Shown: in pieces, positions 54,871 through 64,000 of the stretch
How the letters are laid out: each line of letters starts with the position of its first letter
Numbering within the stretch: position 1 is the stretch's first letter
The notes under the pieces: generated by a model
The model's database searches: none
Seen by the model: the letters and a program-made list of their open reading frames with translations, nothing else
What the model was told of the DNA's origin: nothing
Program-made: the position numbers and the translations under genes
Origin: Flaveria trinervia
Taxonomy: Eukaryota > Streptophyta > Magnoliopsida > Asterales > Asteraceae
Direction: 5' to 3'
Length of the DNA: 64,000 bases
Assembly (NCBI GenBank): GCA_025506515.1
Contig: CM046451.1
Span: forward strand, 47,069,212 to 47,133,211

Positions 54871-55888
54871 CTAGTCAACAATACCAGGGGTGAAGAAGCT
54901 GTGATGAGGTTGTGATAGAGATGATTGAGATGGTAGAGGCTCAGGTAGAGCTTGAGGTTGTTGTGCATTAGGAACTTGAACCGCATTTGGGTGTGGCATG
55001 TAATAGTAGGGATATGGATATGACATTGGATCCTGAGGGACAAAATATGCAGGAGATATAGGTTCTGAATGATGACCAGAACTAGCAGGATGTTGCCCTC
55101 TGTTTTGTGGACTATTGCTTGGAAAAGTCACAAAGGGTGCAGAGGAGTTAGATCCAGATGATCTACACTCTCTTGCAAAGTGTCCAAGCCTGTGGCATTT
55201 GTGACACCTCAACTTACTCTTTTCAAAACCAACTTTGGTTTTGCCTGAGACTCCTGGAAATTTCCTACCAGTTCTCTTGTACAACTTTTGAGATATGATA
55301 TTAATCAAGGCCATTTGGCTCAGAATATCCATATCTTCTAAGTCATCATCAGCAATACCCTTTAAATCATCCATAATGAAACACAAATTGTCACTATTAC
55401 AGCCTGACTGACTGTCAACACTAACAAATGCATGACCTGAACCGTTTGAGGAGAAATCTATATGCTCATCATAATTGCTTTCTGATGCAGCATAGTCTGA
55501 CTCATGACCAACCAAGGTAGTGTTCCCTGGTACAAAGTCATCAGTGAGCTTTCCTGATGATGCCAGTTTCCTTTTCTGCTCTATCTCTCTTTCAAATGTA
55601 AGCAGTTTCCCATAGAGTTGGGTGAGAGATAGACTATCCAGATTTACACTGGAGCGTAGGACAATGGTATATGTGTCCCATCTCTCAGGCAGTGATCTGA
55701 GGAATCTGTTGTTCATCTGACTATTAGTGTATTCATGTTTGACCATTTTCAGCTCAGAGATCAAACAGGAAAAACGCTCAAACTGTTGAGTCAGTGACTC
55801 ACCCTTCCTATGAGAGAATGTCTCATATTGTTGGGCAAGGATTTCTCTGTTGTTTGCTAAGACCTCATCTGTTCCACCAAATTGTTCC
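54871..55888 (-). pseudogene. gag: copia-G Gag, 5' end deleted and fused to LTR remnant
   Basis: Gag is open from EQFGGTDEVLANNREILAQQ through LPERWDTYTIVLRSSVNLDS and DNLCFIMDDLKGIADDDLED to the intact first knuckle CHKCHRLGHFAREC and a Pro/Gln-rich tail. The first ~75 Gag codons, the leader, the PBS and most of the 5' LTR are missing: Gag joins the last 54 bp of an LTR directly at about 55888/55889. The apparent start MSLIRKTSKSQ is encoded by that LTR remnant and is an accident of the fusion. Confidence 0.9.
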
Positions 55889-55942
55889 ATCTGGGACTTA
55901 GAGGTTTTTCTGATCAGGCTCATTGGTTCTTTTGGTCCAACA
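55889..55942 (-). mobile_element. copia-G 5' LTR remnant (54 bp)
   Basis: The plus strand ends GGCTCATTGGTTCTTTTGG and TCCAACA, identical to the end of the copia-G 3' LTR at 46373. It shows that the outer terminus of the element survived the deletion. CTGAG (55943-55947) is the expected target-duplication half. The right flank is the end of element H. Confidence 0.9.
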
Positions 55943-56030
55943 CTGAGTGATACTGATCATCTTAGGGATGGTCATCATCATGATAAGGACTGTAGATATC
56001 TGAAGTCTTCAAAGTGTTTTGGTAGCATCA
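55943..56030 (+). pseudogene. Element H extra ORF, last codons and 3' UTR
   Basis: Plus strand. LSDTDHLRDGHHHDKDC is the shifted counterpart of SLSDSDHLIKKGLVIIMM at the end of the element I extra ORF (58120-58187). The DNA is collinear with I up to the polypurine tract. The rest of H was displaced by copia-G. Confidence 0.7.
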
Positions 56031-56044
56031 GCCAAGGGGGAGTT
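56031..56044 (+). promoter_or_regulatory. Element H polypurine tract
   Basis: GCCAAGGGGGAGTT directly before the LTR start. Confidence 0.85.
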
Positions 56045-56354
56045 TTTAAGATTTAATATAAGGCTGATGACACTCAAACACTCAATGTCTATCTTGCGTG
56101 CATGCACAAGTGTACTGAAGTAGAATGCTTTGGAAGTTTCACACCAGCAACATAATACATTCTAAGTGTGAAATGTTCTACCAAGACCAATATCTTTTGA
56201 AGTCAAAGATGAAGTCTTCCAAAGCTATAAAGAAAAAGTCTTCCGAAGCCAACACTAGTAGAAAGATTTCTTCCAAAGATTTTTAGCATACATGCTTTAT
56301 CTGATGTACCTTTTACATAAAGCTGGACCTCTTTCCGCTACAACTATGATGAGA

Positions 56355-56377
56355 CACCAACTTTACATAAGTTGGTG
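56355..56377. repeat. 9-bp dyad in element H LTR
   Basis: Arms CACCAACTT and AAGTTGGTG with a 5-nt centre. Conserved in B and I and, shortened, in C. Confidence 0.85.
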
Positions 56378-56495
56378 AAAGGTCCATGGTTTTGGTAACT
56401 ATACATTGAGGTCTTGAGTTTGTAACTTTCTACTTTATGTACTTTATCCTTTTTGTAATACATTAGGATGTGAGCTATGGAATGTCATAGTCACT

Positions 56496-56522
56496 AGTCA
56501 AAAGGCAATCTGCCTTTTGACT
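56496..56522. repeat. 12-bp W-box dyad in element H LTR
   Basis: Arms AGTCAAAAGGCA and TGCCTTTTGACT with centre ATC, 76 bp upstream of the TATA-like site. Each arm contains a TTGACT core. Confidence 0.88.
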
Positions 56523-56856
56523 CTACATTTGATTTTGTAGTTGTCTAGTCAATTGTATCCAGCTAGCCTTCAAAGTATGGCCAGCTGTAGGATGTAGTAT
56601 ATGTATCTCAAGTACTAGTAACTTTATAATATGCTTTTGTAACACTTGTAATAGAACTTGAGGAGTAATATACAACATTCTTGAAAACCAAGTACTTGTG
56701 TGTCTTTGCTATCTTGTTTTGTCTCTTACTTACTTGTATTCTTAGCATCTTTGCTAAAAGGTTATCCAGTTCCCTATTTGATCGGTTAAGTGTTCTTTAG
56801 CAACTATCCACATTGTGTTGTCATGTTGTAAGTGCATACCCTTAAACGGTCCTGCA

Positions 56857-58187
56857 GAGGAGGAGAAAGAAAGTGGAAGGGGAAACTAAGGGGAGAAAGT
56901 TCCTCTAGGTCTGCAAAATTCATGGAAGCTACAATCAAGGCTGCCCCCAAACCAAACACTCAAGATGATGAGTTAAGGGAAATCAGGTTTACTTACCTAC
57001 AAACCAAGAACTATGATATTGATGAGATTATATCTCTCCCCTTAGAGGAACTTTATGAACTAGCTCACATGGAAGTGTCAAGAGAGAAGAAAGGAGAGGA
57101 TGTAGAGTTACTTCTCCAAATCAAAGAGGAGAAGAGATAAAAGAGATTGTATAAGCATGTTTCCACTCTCTCCCCAGTTCAAGAAAGTCCTACACAAGAG
57201 GTTGTGGCTCCATAAGAACCTCAGGTAGACAAACACACTAATAGGATCAATATGATCAACTACTTGAGTGCCACGAGCATACACCAGGCATCTGCACTTC
57301 TTTCTTTGTCCTTTGAGTACATAGAGTTTGAGTATCTCAAATAGCTTGAGCTTCAAGTACTCAATGAACAAAAAGAAACAAAGAGAAAATTAAGGGATGA
57401 TGCTGCAAGATCAAGAGCCATCAGCTAGAAGAGCATGAAGAAGTCTACTAACAGACAAAGGATGATGAGCTTCTTGAAGCTGCATGGATTCTACAGTAGG
57501 AGACTTGGCCCTATGTGCCTATCCATAATGGATGAGCACATCAGGGTAATCAAGCAGAAGATCAAAAGAGGAAAGCTACTTGACTTACTCTCCCCTCCAA
57601 GTGAAGTTCTTCTTGAAGTGATTGTTAAGGTTGAACAACTTGAGACAACTCAACCTAAACCTCCTACTAAGCCTTAGCAAGCTTTACCTTCTGATCCCCA
57701 GCCGGGTCAAACTTCCTCTCCTTCTAAACCTGTGAGGGAGGAACACCCAATTGAGCAAGACAAGACTGATAAACAAGGTACTGCAGACCAGTCTTCTTAG
57801 ATAAAGTCATTAAAGATGAGGAAGAAGATGGCTTCTAGACCACAGTGAAAGAAGAAGAAGAAGAAATCTAAACCATCAACCTCCATACCTCAGGGTGAGT
57901 CAGATGAACTTGAGGAAGTGCATAAAGAGGCAGCCCGATCAACTCCAATTCAAGTGGCTCCTCTTGCTTCTGAGAGACCCATATTATCTTGGACCTTCAC
58001 AACTAATCTAGAAATATGGCATGTGATTAGAGATCAAGGTGGTGTGAATGTCTACACATGGCAAGATTTATTCAACCTACCTCTGCATAATCTCTTTGAG
58101 ATAAGAAGATACTATAATAGTTTGAGTGATTCTGACCATCTAATTAAGAAGGGTCTGGTCATCATCATGATGAGGACTGTCAACTGA
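56857..58187 (+). pseudogene. Element I extra 3' ORF, C-terminal half
   Basis: Interrupted on the left by H. Readable parts: 56832-57140 (its first codons are H LTR) with EATIKAAPKPNTQDDELREI and IISLPLEELYELAHMEVSRE; 57435-57677 with FYSRRLGPMCLSIMDEHIRV; a Lys-rich stretch near 57840-57890; and 57918-58187 with WTFTTNLEIWHVIRDQGGVN, YTWQDLFNLPLHNLFEIRRY and SDHLIKKGL. The D-LxxLPLxxLxEL pattern occurs twice. Length and place after pol correspond to the C-terminal half of the copia-G extra ORF. Stops and shifts are frequent. Function unknown. Confidence 0.7.
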
Positions 58188-58216
58188 CGAAGATCTTAAA
58201 ATGTTTTTTGGCATTA

Positions 58217-58230
58217 GCCTAGGGTGAGTT
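58217..58230 (+). promoter_or_regulatory. Element I polypurine tract (eroded)
   Basis: GCCTAGGGTGAGTT directly before TGTAAGGATT; same place as the clean tract of H. Confidence 0.75.
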
Positions 58231-58554
58231 TGTAAGGATTCCAACAAGTCTGATGCAATCAAAACATTCAAAGCACCCCAAAGTCTCTCTACTTGCATGC
58301 ATTAAAGTACTAAAGTAGAAATGCTTCGAAAGTTTTACACGTCACACTAGAAATATTCTATGTGTAAAATCTTTAGAAGTGAAGACCAGTATCTTCCAAA
58401 ACCAAATATGAAGTCTTCCAAAGCTTCAAAGACAAATTCTTCTCATGCCAGTTTATGAAGACAGATTTCTTTCGAAGACTTTTATGAACATGCTTTTATC
58501 TGATGTACTTTTCCATAAATCTGAACCACCTTTCCACTACAACTCTGTTAGACT

Positions 58555-58576
58555 CACCAACTTTCACAAGTTGGTG
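58555..58576. repeat. 9-bp dyad in element I LTR
   Basis: Arms CACCAACTT and AAGTTGGTG with a 4-nt centre, against 5 nt in H. Confidence 0.85.
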
Positions 58577-58695
58577 AAAAGGTCCATTCTTTTGAAAAAT
58601 TGTACATTGAGGTCTTGAGTCTGAGCATTCTACTTTATCTAGTTAATCCTTTTTGTAATATATTAGGATGTAAGCTAAGGAATGTCATAGTCACA

Positions 58696-58722
58696 AGTCA
58701 AAAGGCAATTTGCCTTTTGACT
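58696..58722. repeat. 12-bp W-box dyad in element I LTR
   Basis: Arms AGTCAAAAGGCA and TGCCTTTTGACT with centre ATT. The arms are unchanged compared with B and H although the surrounding LTR is clearly more decayed. Confidence 0.88.
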
Positions 58723-59016
58723 CTACATTTGATTTTGTTGTCTACTCATATGTATCGAGCTGGCTTCCAAAGTATGGTCGGCTATAAGATGTAGTATATG
58801 TATCTCAAGTACTTGTAAATTTCCATTATGCTTTGTAACACTTTCTAATAATACTTGTGTTGTTTGTTATCTTGTTCTGTCTCTCATTTACTTGTGTTCT
58901 TAGTATCTCTTACTCTAGTTAACCCGTTCTCTATTTGATCTATTAAGTGTTCTAAAGAACTCTCCTCAGTTGTGTCTTTGTGTTGTAAAGTGCATCACCC
59001 CTTCTAGCGGTCCTCG

Positions 59017-60154
59017 ATCTTTATAATTTGTCCCCTTTGGACTAGTAATTATGTGGTAAGCTTAATTTTTCTTATATAACTAATCAAAAGTTTTAAAACC
59101 TATCAATTTCATTAAGAAACCCCAACTTTCCATAAAAGGAAACTTTTGATGCAAGCCTAAGCAAACCAAAGCTAGTTGAACATTTAACCTTTTAACACAC
59201 CTAGTACACCTCTTTTGACCTTAGAGCAAGAAGCTTATCACTTAGTCTTGATGCTAGGGTGCTAGACTTGAAACATCCTCGTATGCAAAGAATATGTTGC
59301 TTGAAACCTAAGATGAGTTCTAGTGTTCCTTCTTTACTACTATTTTGTGTTAAAGCATGTTGTGTATAAATAAAGCTATTATTGTGCTATTTTATTATGT
59401 AGTATGTTGTGGTAATGTTGAACCTACCAACACTTGTATCACAATCATTAATTCTTGTGTAAACCACTTGTTTATATGGGTAGATCTACTTGGGGAATCC
59501 CCTACACAGTGCCTTCCGTGCTGAATGGGAAGGGTACCACACTGAGATCTTGTGGGTGATTTGTGGCATGCAACATTTTTTGTAAGATACTATGGTGAAC
59601 CATTCGACAGGTTTGGTGCCTTGATTTTAGGCTCAGTTCTCCCAATGGGATTTAACAAATAACACAATTTTTAACAGGCTAGTCGGGGCTGAGTGCAGGG
59701 TTGATTGTGATCCACACAACAATGATACTATGATCCTTAAATCAAATGTTGGATTCTAATGAATCCTTTTGTTTTAAAACTTTAAGCACTTGTATTCAAC
59801 AACTTTTTAGTTTACGTAAAAGTTTTTCTGAGCATGTTTTAGGTAATCCTTGATGGAGGTCTAGCTTGTGTAGAAGACTTGTGATAAGCTAACACCATGA
59901 CCCATGGCATTGTTTTGTTTGGTCTTAAAACAATTAGAACAATTTAAATATTACGTATTTTCGAACAATGAAACAATTTGTACCGAACCATTTATGTTTT
60001 CTAACTAGGCTTGGCCATTCCTAGCCCGGTATTGTTTTGGAATGTAATGCCATGTAATGTTCTCTCCTTTTTTGCTATCGTGATGGTTAGTTTGCGCTGC
60101 CATGTATGTTGTTAGTGTGTGACGTCCCACCCTACTTGGACCCAGGGTATGACA
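59017..60154 (+). mobile_element. J: gypsy-type 5' LTR, right part
   Basis: Non-coding, with the layout of the late gypsy-1 LTR (for example GACAGGTTTGGT near 59608, compared with GATAGGTTTGGT in gypsy-1). It ends GGGTATGACA, compared with GGGTGTGACA, followed by 3 nt and a PBS-like site. The LTR start is not in the window; element I appears to be inserted in it. Confidence 0.6.
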
Positions 60155-60157
60155 GAT

Positions 60158-60170
60158 TGGTATGATAACC
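60158..60170 (+). promoter_or_regulatory. J primer-binding-site-like sequence
   Basis: TGGTATGATAACC keeps the TGGTAT start and CC end of the Met-tRNA complement. It sits 3 nt after the LTR end, as in gypsy-1. Confidence 0.5.
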
Positions 60171-60559
60171 AAAGGTTGCAGAGAAGTTAGGAGTACCACA
60201 TTAGACCATATGCTACAACCCTAATACCTTAGGACTGTTCTTATGGGAAAGTGTTAGGATGATCAGGTTGGGTAAATTCCATCATGGACCTTTAGGTGAT
60301 AATTGAACCTTTTCTTTTTGAAACTAGTGATTCAAGAAATTTTCTTCAAGTGGTCTGAAGGTTTTCTTAAAATGAACTACTTTGCTTGTTATTATTTGAT
60401 GAAACTACTTATTTCTGATACTATTGATTACTCATAGTTTTGATTATTGATACTACTGCCATCGTTACTGTAAGTAATACTACTATTAACTATACTATTA
60501 CTATCATGAGCTACAAGAAACCAAATTGCTCATGATGATTTTACAAGTTATCTGAGACT

Positions 60560-61230
60560 ATGGCCAGCAAAGGCAAGGCACCAGCTCACCCTGTTAACGA
60601 GAGTACTTCAATCGGGAGCATAATAATATCACTACTCGGACTGAGAATGAGGCTTATCTCAGAAGGTATGGACACCCTGGATTTCTGCCTACAACATCTA
60701 ATGAATCGGAACCTTTTCTCCAACCAGGATCCGAGCACGCTCCAACTTGCCGCATATCGCCGCACGTGCTCACTCACCTCTCACGCCTATCGGGGACCAA
60801 GGTGCACGTGCTATTACCCACCCCCGCAAAAGCATAAGACCAGGATCTTCAGTTTCTTTCAAGATGGCTTCTCCTCTGCCTCAGCCTGCTAGGACCCCGA
60901 CACCTGCAACTTTGATGTTTGACTTGCTTAGACGCCATCATCCACACAATGAGTAATGGATGCCACCGAGGCATAGCATGTACGATGGGACGAGTTTACT
61001 CGCTGGTGATCTGTACTCTTAGTTTAGCCGTCGAGCTAGCGATGTAGGTCCTTCTGACCCTACACTGGACGAGACTTTGAGGATTGTCCGGCATCACGAG
61101 CTGACACTCCAGCATGCCACCTGGACTTCTCTGTTTGCCTAATTCCAGGCGATGATGACTTCGCATGGGCTCCAACAGTTGGAGCGAGAGCAGAAGAAAA
61201 AGAACTCAGGATGGCTAGGATGGCTAAATA
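60560..61230 (+). pseudogene. J internal ORF, degenerate, not identified
   Basis: From ATG 60560 (MASKGKAPAHPVNESTSIGS) one frame runs 110 codons. A second frame (60747-60956 and on to about 61230, with at least three stops) reads PARTPTPATLMFDLLRRHHP, MYDGTSLLAGDLYS, DETLRIVRHHELTLQHATWT and LQQLEREQKKK. The GC content is higher than in the flanks, consistent with former coding sequence. It does not look like Gag zinc knuckles or Pol; J may be a non-autonomous gypsy derivative. 60171-60559 is leader-like and AT-rich. Confidence 0.4.
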
Positions 61231-61447
61231 AAATGTGGTTGTGAGGACATGGAGAAAAGTGTTGCGTCGTCGGTCTTTTAGACAATTTCAAGGGAATAAT
61301 TTTATTTATATCACATACTATTATTATTTATATATGGGGGCAATGCCACCTTGCAAGTTGTGAACCATAACACGTATTTTATTTTAATCTTTATGATTGA
61401 TGCGATTATGATTAAATGAAGAAACTATTGCTATCTCATGCTAACTT
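61231..61447 (+). other. J 3' region with purine tract
   Basis: Non-coding. TATATATGGGGGCAATG at about 61330 could be a polypurine tract, but no LTR similar to 59017-60154 follows it. Confidence 0.35.
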
Positions 61448-63613
61448 TGTGCAAGGCCCCGTTCCCGGGACGCCTTCAGCTGGTCAATCATCGCACATAA
61501 AAGATATATTTACATTAATTTTAATAAAATATTGCTGCGAAAACATTTAAACAACCATTTCATTTCATTATAATTGCTTTTGCAAAATAATACATTGTTG
61601 ACTGATTACCAAATAACTTGTTGCATGAAATCACAAAAACATTATACAAAATGAATGCAATCCAAAATGAGCCAAGTAACCACTCCGTGCCATCCTCAGT
61701 AACCTCACCTGCCAACTGGAAACACATAAAAGTCAGCGTTGCTAAGTGAGCTCTAGTTTAAAATAGAATATACTTTACTTTTGTTTAAAACCATTCTTTA
61801 AATTCTTACGCGATCAAGCATCATACGTACACATAGATAATATCATTATTATCTTCATCATTCGTTTGTTAAAATTCGTTCATTCATCGTAAATCATTAT
61901 CATTCACTTTCATTCATAAACTTCTTTACTTATCATTCGTACATTTGTTTCTTCCGACGACATCCTAAACCTAAACCCCAAACATTGTGCACAAAGCTGG
62001 TATCTAGGCCTGAGGTCTATCAAAGACCTCGAACATTATCTTTTCTCTGTCATTATGGATCAATGCTATACTCTATACCCCGAGCATTGTGCATGAAGTT
62101 GGGTACTAGGCCTTAGGACTATCATAGACCTCGAATATTATTCATGAAGCCGATTTTACTACATAGGGCAAGCAGCAAGGATCCCATACGTATGGTCAAT
62201 CACAGAGATTAGACCCTAGTGTGCATCCTTTCGAGGTACCTAACCCGCACACAGTTAAGCTACACCCTTCATTGGATGTGAACATCTGTACTTTGCTTGG
62301 AAGAGTTTCTTACTTTCCTTCATTCATTAATGCATGCAGTATTTGATTATGTTCCTCATTTCATTGTTTTCCAATTTACGTTACATAATATTTTTCATTT
62401 CATTCATCAACATTCAACGGAAGTCATGGAAAATAAACATACACAACAACGAACATAAACATAACCTTACAAAACATCACCATACAAGGCATCATCATAC
62501 ACCACATAACAATCATAATACATGCCATAACATACCCCATACATAATCAAAACTCAACTTACTTCTCCCCCGAGAACATCCCAAGTCAAAGTCTCCATTT
62601 CATTTTTTCCCCAAAAATCAGAAAATAAATCTAAGGCTTAGGCGCATGGGCACTATGCAGGCGCATGGAGAACACTTAGGCGCACAGTGAAATTCTAGGG
62701 GCATGGGCACTATTGGGGTGCATGGCCAACACTTAGTTATCCTCGGAAAATTCTAGGCGCATTGGCACTATGCAGGCGCATGAGTGCCTAGGCGCATGGG
62801 TTTTTTAGGCGTTTGCACACTTAGTCAAATTTAGCCTTTTCTTGGTGCATAGCTACTATTTGGGTGCATGGGGTTTTGGGCGCATGGGAACACTTAGGCA
62901 GTTTATACCGTTGGGGGCATGGGCCACTACTTGGGGGCATGAGTAGTCTAAGTCACACTGAAACAACTAAATTTAGTTCCAATCAACATCTAACATGTTC
63001 TAAGCTAAAATCTTACATTTTAAGACTTAGAAACACATCCATAACATCATCATAACCATAAACATACCCAAATCAAACCCCACCCACAAACACATTCATA
63101 CACATACATACGGGTGAAAACCCATTTTATTAAAAAGGTTCATACATGTATTTCCAGCCCCAAATCAGTTTAAAACGAGTAAAAAGGGGGTTCTAGAAAC
63201 CATAGCAGCCTACTAGGTATGACTTCCTTCAAAACCTGAATGCAAATTCAGTTCTACCACCTAGAAATGCACCAAGCATACAGAACCGAACACAAACACA
63301 TATAAGCATGCAACCAAGGCTATGGCTAGTTAAGAACACTCAAAAACCATGAATTCTTACCTTGAATTCGGATTCATCCTTCTTGTTCTTCAAAACCCAA
63401 GTGTTTCCACTCTTCTTCACTTTCTCGCTCTATAAAAATCCGATTGAGTGATGTGAGTAAGCAACATGGGCGGCCATGTTGCTTTATTCACCAACTTTTT
63501 ATCAAAGTCCTTTTGACACTTTTAACCCCTTGGCTTGGGTTAAATTGCATTTCTTTCTTTTTCTTCACTTTTCTTCTTTCTTTCATGACTTTAAAAAACA
63601 ACCAGGTGTTACA
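61448..63613 (-). mobile_element. K: gypsy-type LTR on the minus strand (~2.17 kb), apparently solo
   Basis: The minus-strand start TGTAACACCTGG at 63613 is clear. The other end is placed at TGTGCAAGGCCCC (61448) with less certainty. The order is that of gypsy-1 LTRs: short U3, TATA-like TTTATAGA (63429-63436), Gag-less leader, a word array (62637-62945), then a segment like the gypsy-1 GAGCTCACCAAC..AGGTGATC region near 61690-61760. No PBS is found at the left and no polypurine tract at the right. The flanks (AACTT, TTTTG) do not match, so no target duplication is visible. Confidence 0.5.
62637..62945. repeat. GGCGCATGGG word array in K
   Basis: About a dozen variants of (A/G)GGCGCATGG(G/A), joined by CACTATGC or AACACTTAG, spaced 10-40 bp. 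Unlike the other families' words it is not clearly self-complementary. No coding frame. Confidence 0.75.
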
Positions 63614-63890
63614 TTTTGCAGGGTGAATTGTGTGGAATGTGCAATGCCATAAGTTACGGGAAATAATTATGTTCCTGATAATAAACTCACCTATGATGCT
63701 TAATGAAACTATCAATTGTGTCATGTTGTTCATATATTATGATTTTTCGTGTAACTATTAGCATGACCCTAAGGGTAATTGATGTGATGAGACGACTGAA
63801 ACTAAATCATATGATGCTAAATGAGTTGTCTGTATTGAAATCAGAATACCGTCAAAGAAATGTGCTCGCGCGGGAAGAAGAGGATCTGCC
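63614..63890. other. Non-coding flank right of K
   Basis: AT-rich sequence. I see no LTR terminus, PBS or gene in it; it may be the leader of the frame starting at 63891. Confidence 0.3.
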
Positions 63891-64000
63891 ATGGCCGCAC
63901 ACGAGGAGCCCAGACAAATGGAGAATCAACCACCTACCCCACCAACTAACAATAACCTTGAGGACAATAAGAGAATCGCAAATCTAATGACGCAACAATC
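63891..64000 (+). CDS. Start of a possible gypsy gag, cut by window end
   Basis: ATG 63891 opens a frame of 36 codons without a stop to the window edge. It is Asn/Pro/Gln-rich (MENQPPTPPTNNNLEDNKRI, then ANLMTQQ), which resembles the N-terminal ends of some plant gypsy Gag proteins. The upstream sequence is AT-rich and leader-like. Too short to be sure. Confidence 0.35.
   Translation, partial: MAAHEEPRQMENQPPTPPTNNNLEDNKRIANLMTQQ

Larger units (their letters stand above)
56045..56856 (+). mobile_element. Element H 3' LTR (812 bp)
   Basis: It starts TTTAAGATTT (terminal G lost) and ends AACGGTCCTGCA. It is homologous to the LTRs of B, C and I. CTTCCGAAG words (56150-56280) are followed by the dyads at 56355-56377 and 56496-56522 and a TATA-like TATATGTA at 56598-56605. 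GAGGA (56857-56861) is the expected duplication half, inside the element I extra ORF. Confidence 0.9.
58231..59016 (+). mobile_element. Element I 3' LTR (about 786 bp)
   Basis: It starts TGTAAGGATT and is collinear with H and B to AGCGGTCCT. The expected terminal GCA reads CGA, so the exact end (59013-59017) is uncertain. It has decayed CTTCCAAAG/CTTCGAAAG words (58320-58480) and dyads at 58555-58576 and 58696-58722. Beyond lies LTR-like sequence of J. Confidence 0.87.

Noticed and set aside
61443..63618. Simple solo-LTR insertion with target duplication for K
   Set aside because: The flanking 5-mers AACTT and TTTTG do not match and the left end is uncertain.

Overview
The window is plant nuclear DNA made almost entirely of LTR retrotransposons. 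I see no host gene, rRNA or tRNA gene. The reasons are plant-style Ty1/copia polyproteins (CCHC Gag, DSG protease, DD35E integrase, YVDD reverse transcriptase, RNase H), a Tekay/Del-like Ty3/gypsy element, and primer-binding sites complementary to plant initiator Met-tRNA. A eudicot, possibly Asteraceae, is my guess from the feel of the element families; I cannot prove it here.

Layout, left to right: copia-A (minus, 1-10269, its 3' end off the left edge); gypsy-1 (plus, 10270-20514, both LTRs visible, the first ~289 bp of the 5' LTR missing because copia-A sits in it); copia-B (minus, 20515-28806); the 3' end of element E (plus, 28807-29768); the 5' half of copia-C (minus, 29769-33312); the 3' half of copia-D (plus, 33313-~36870); an unassigned ~100 bp; copia-F (minus, ~36971-45588); copia-G (minus, 45589-55942); the 3' end of H (plus, 55943-56856); the 3' end of I (plus, 56857-59016); a gypsy-like LTR plus degenerate internal region J (59017-~61447); a second gypsy-type LTR K (minus, 61448-63613); and the start of a possible gag at 63891.

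Almost every junction places an intact right-hand LTR terminus against the interrupted body of the next element. The simplest reading is one deep nest whose right-hand halves are seen in order: A in gypsy-1 in B in E in C in D in (F) in G in H in I in J. The matching left halves should lie left of the window in mirror order.

Two themes go beyond ordinary degenerate retrotransposons. First, the copia elements carry a long additional ORF downstream of RNase H (about 1,100 codons in copia-G, pieces in A, B, F, I, probably H and E), with motifs shared between divergent families. Second, each family has its own short 'signature word' iterated, mostly in dyad arrangement, in LTRs, leaders and the pol/extra-ORF gap, and in three elements as inverted repeats inside the coding linker beside the second CCHC knuckle. 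None of the elements looks autonomous: nearly all reading frames carry stops, frameshifts, deletions or lost catalytic residues.
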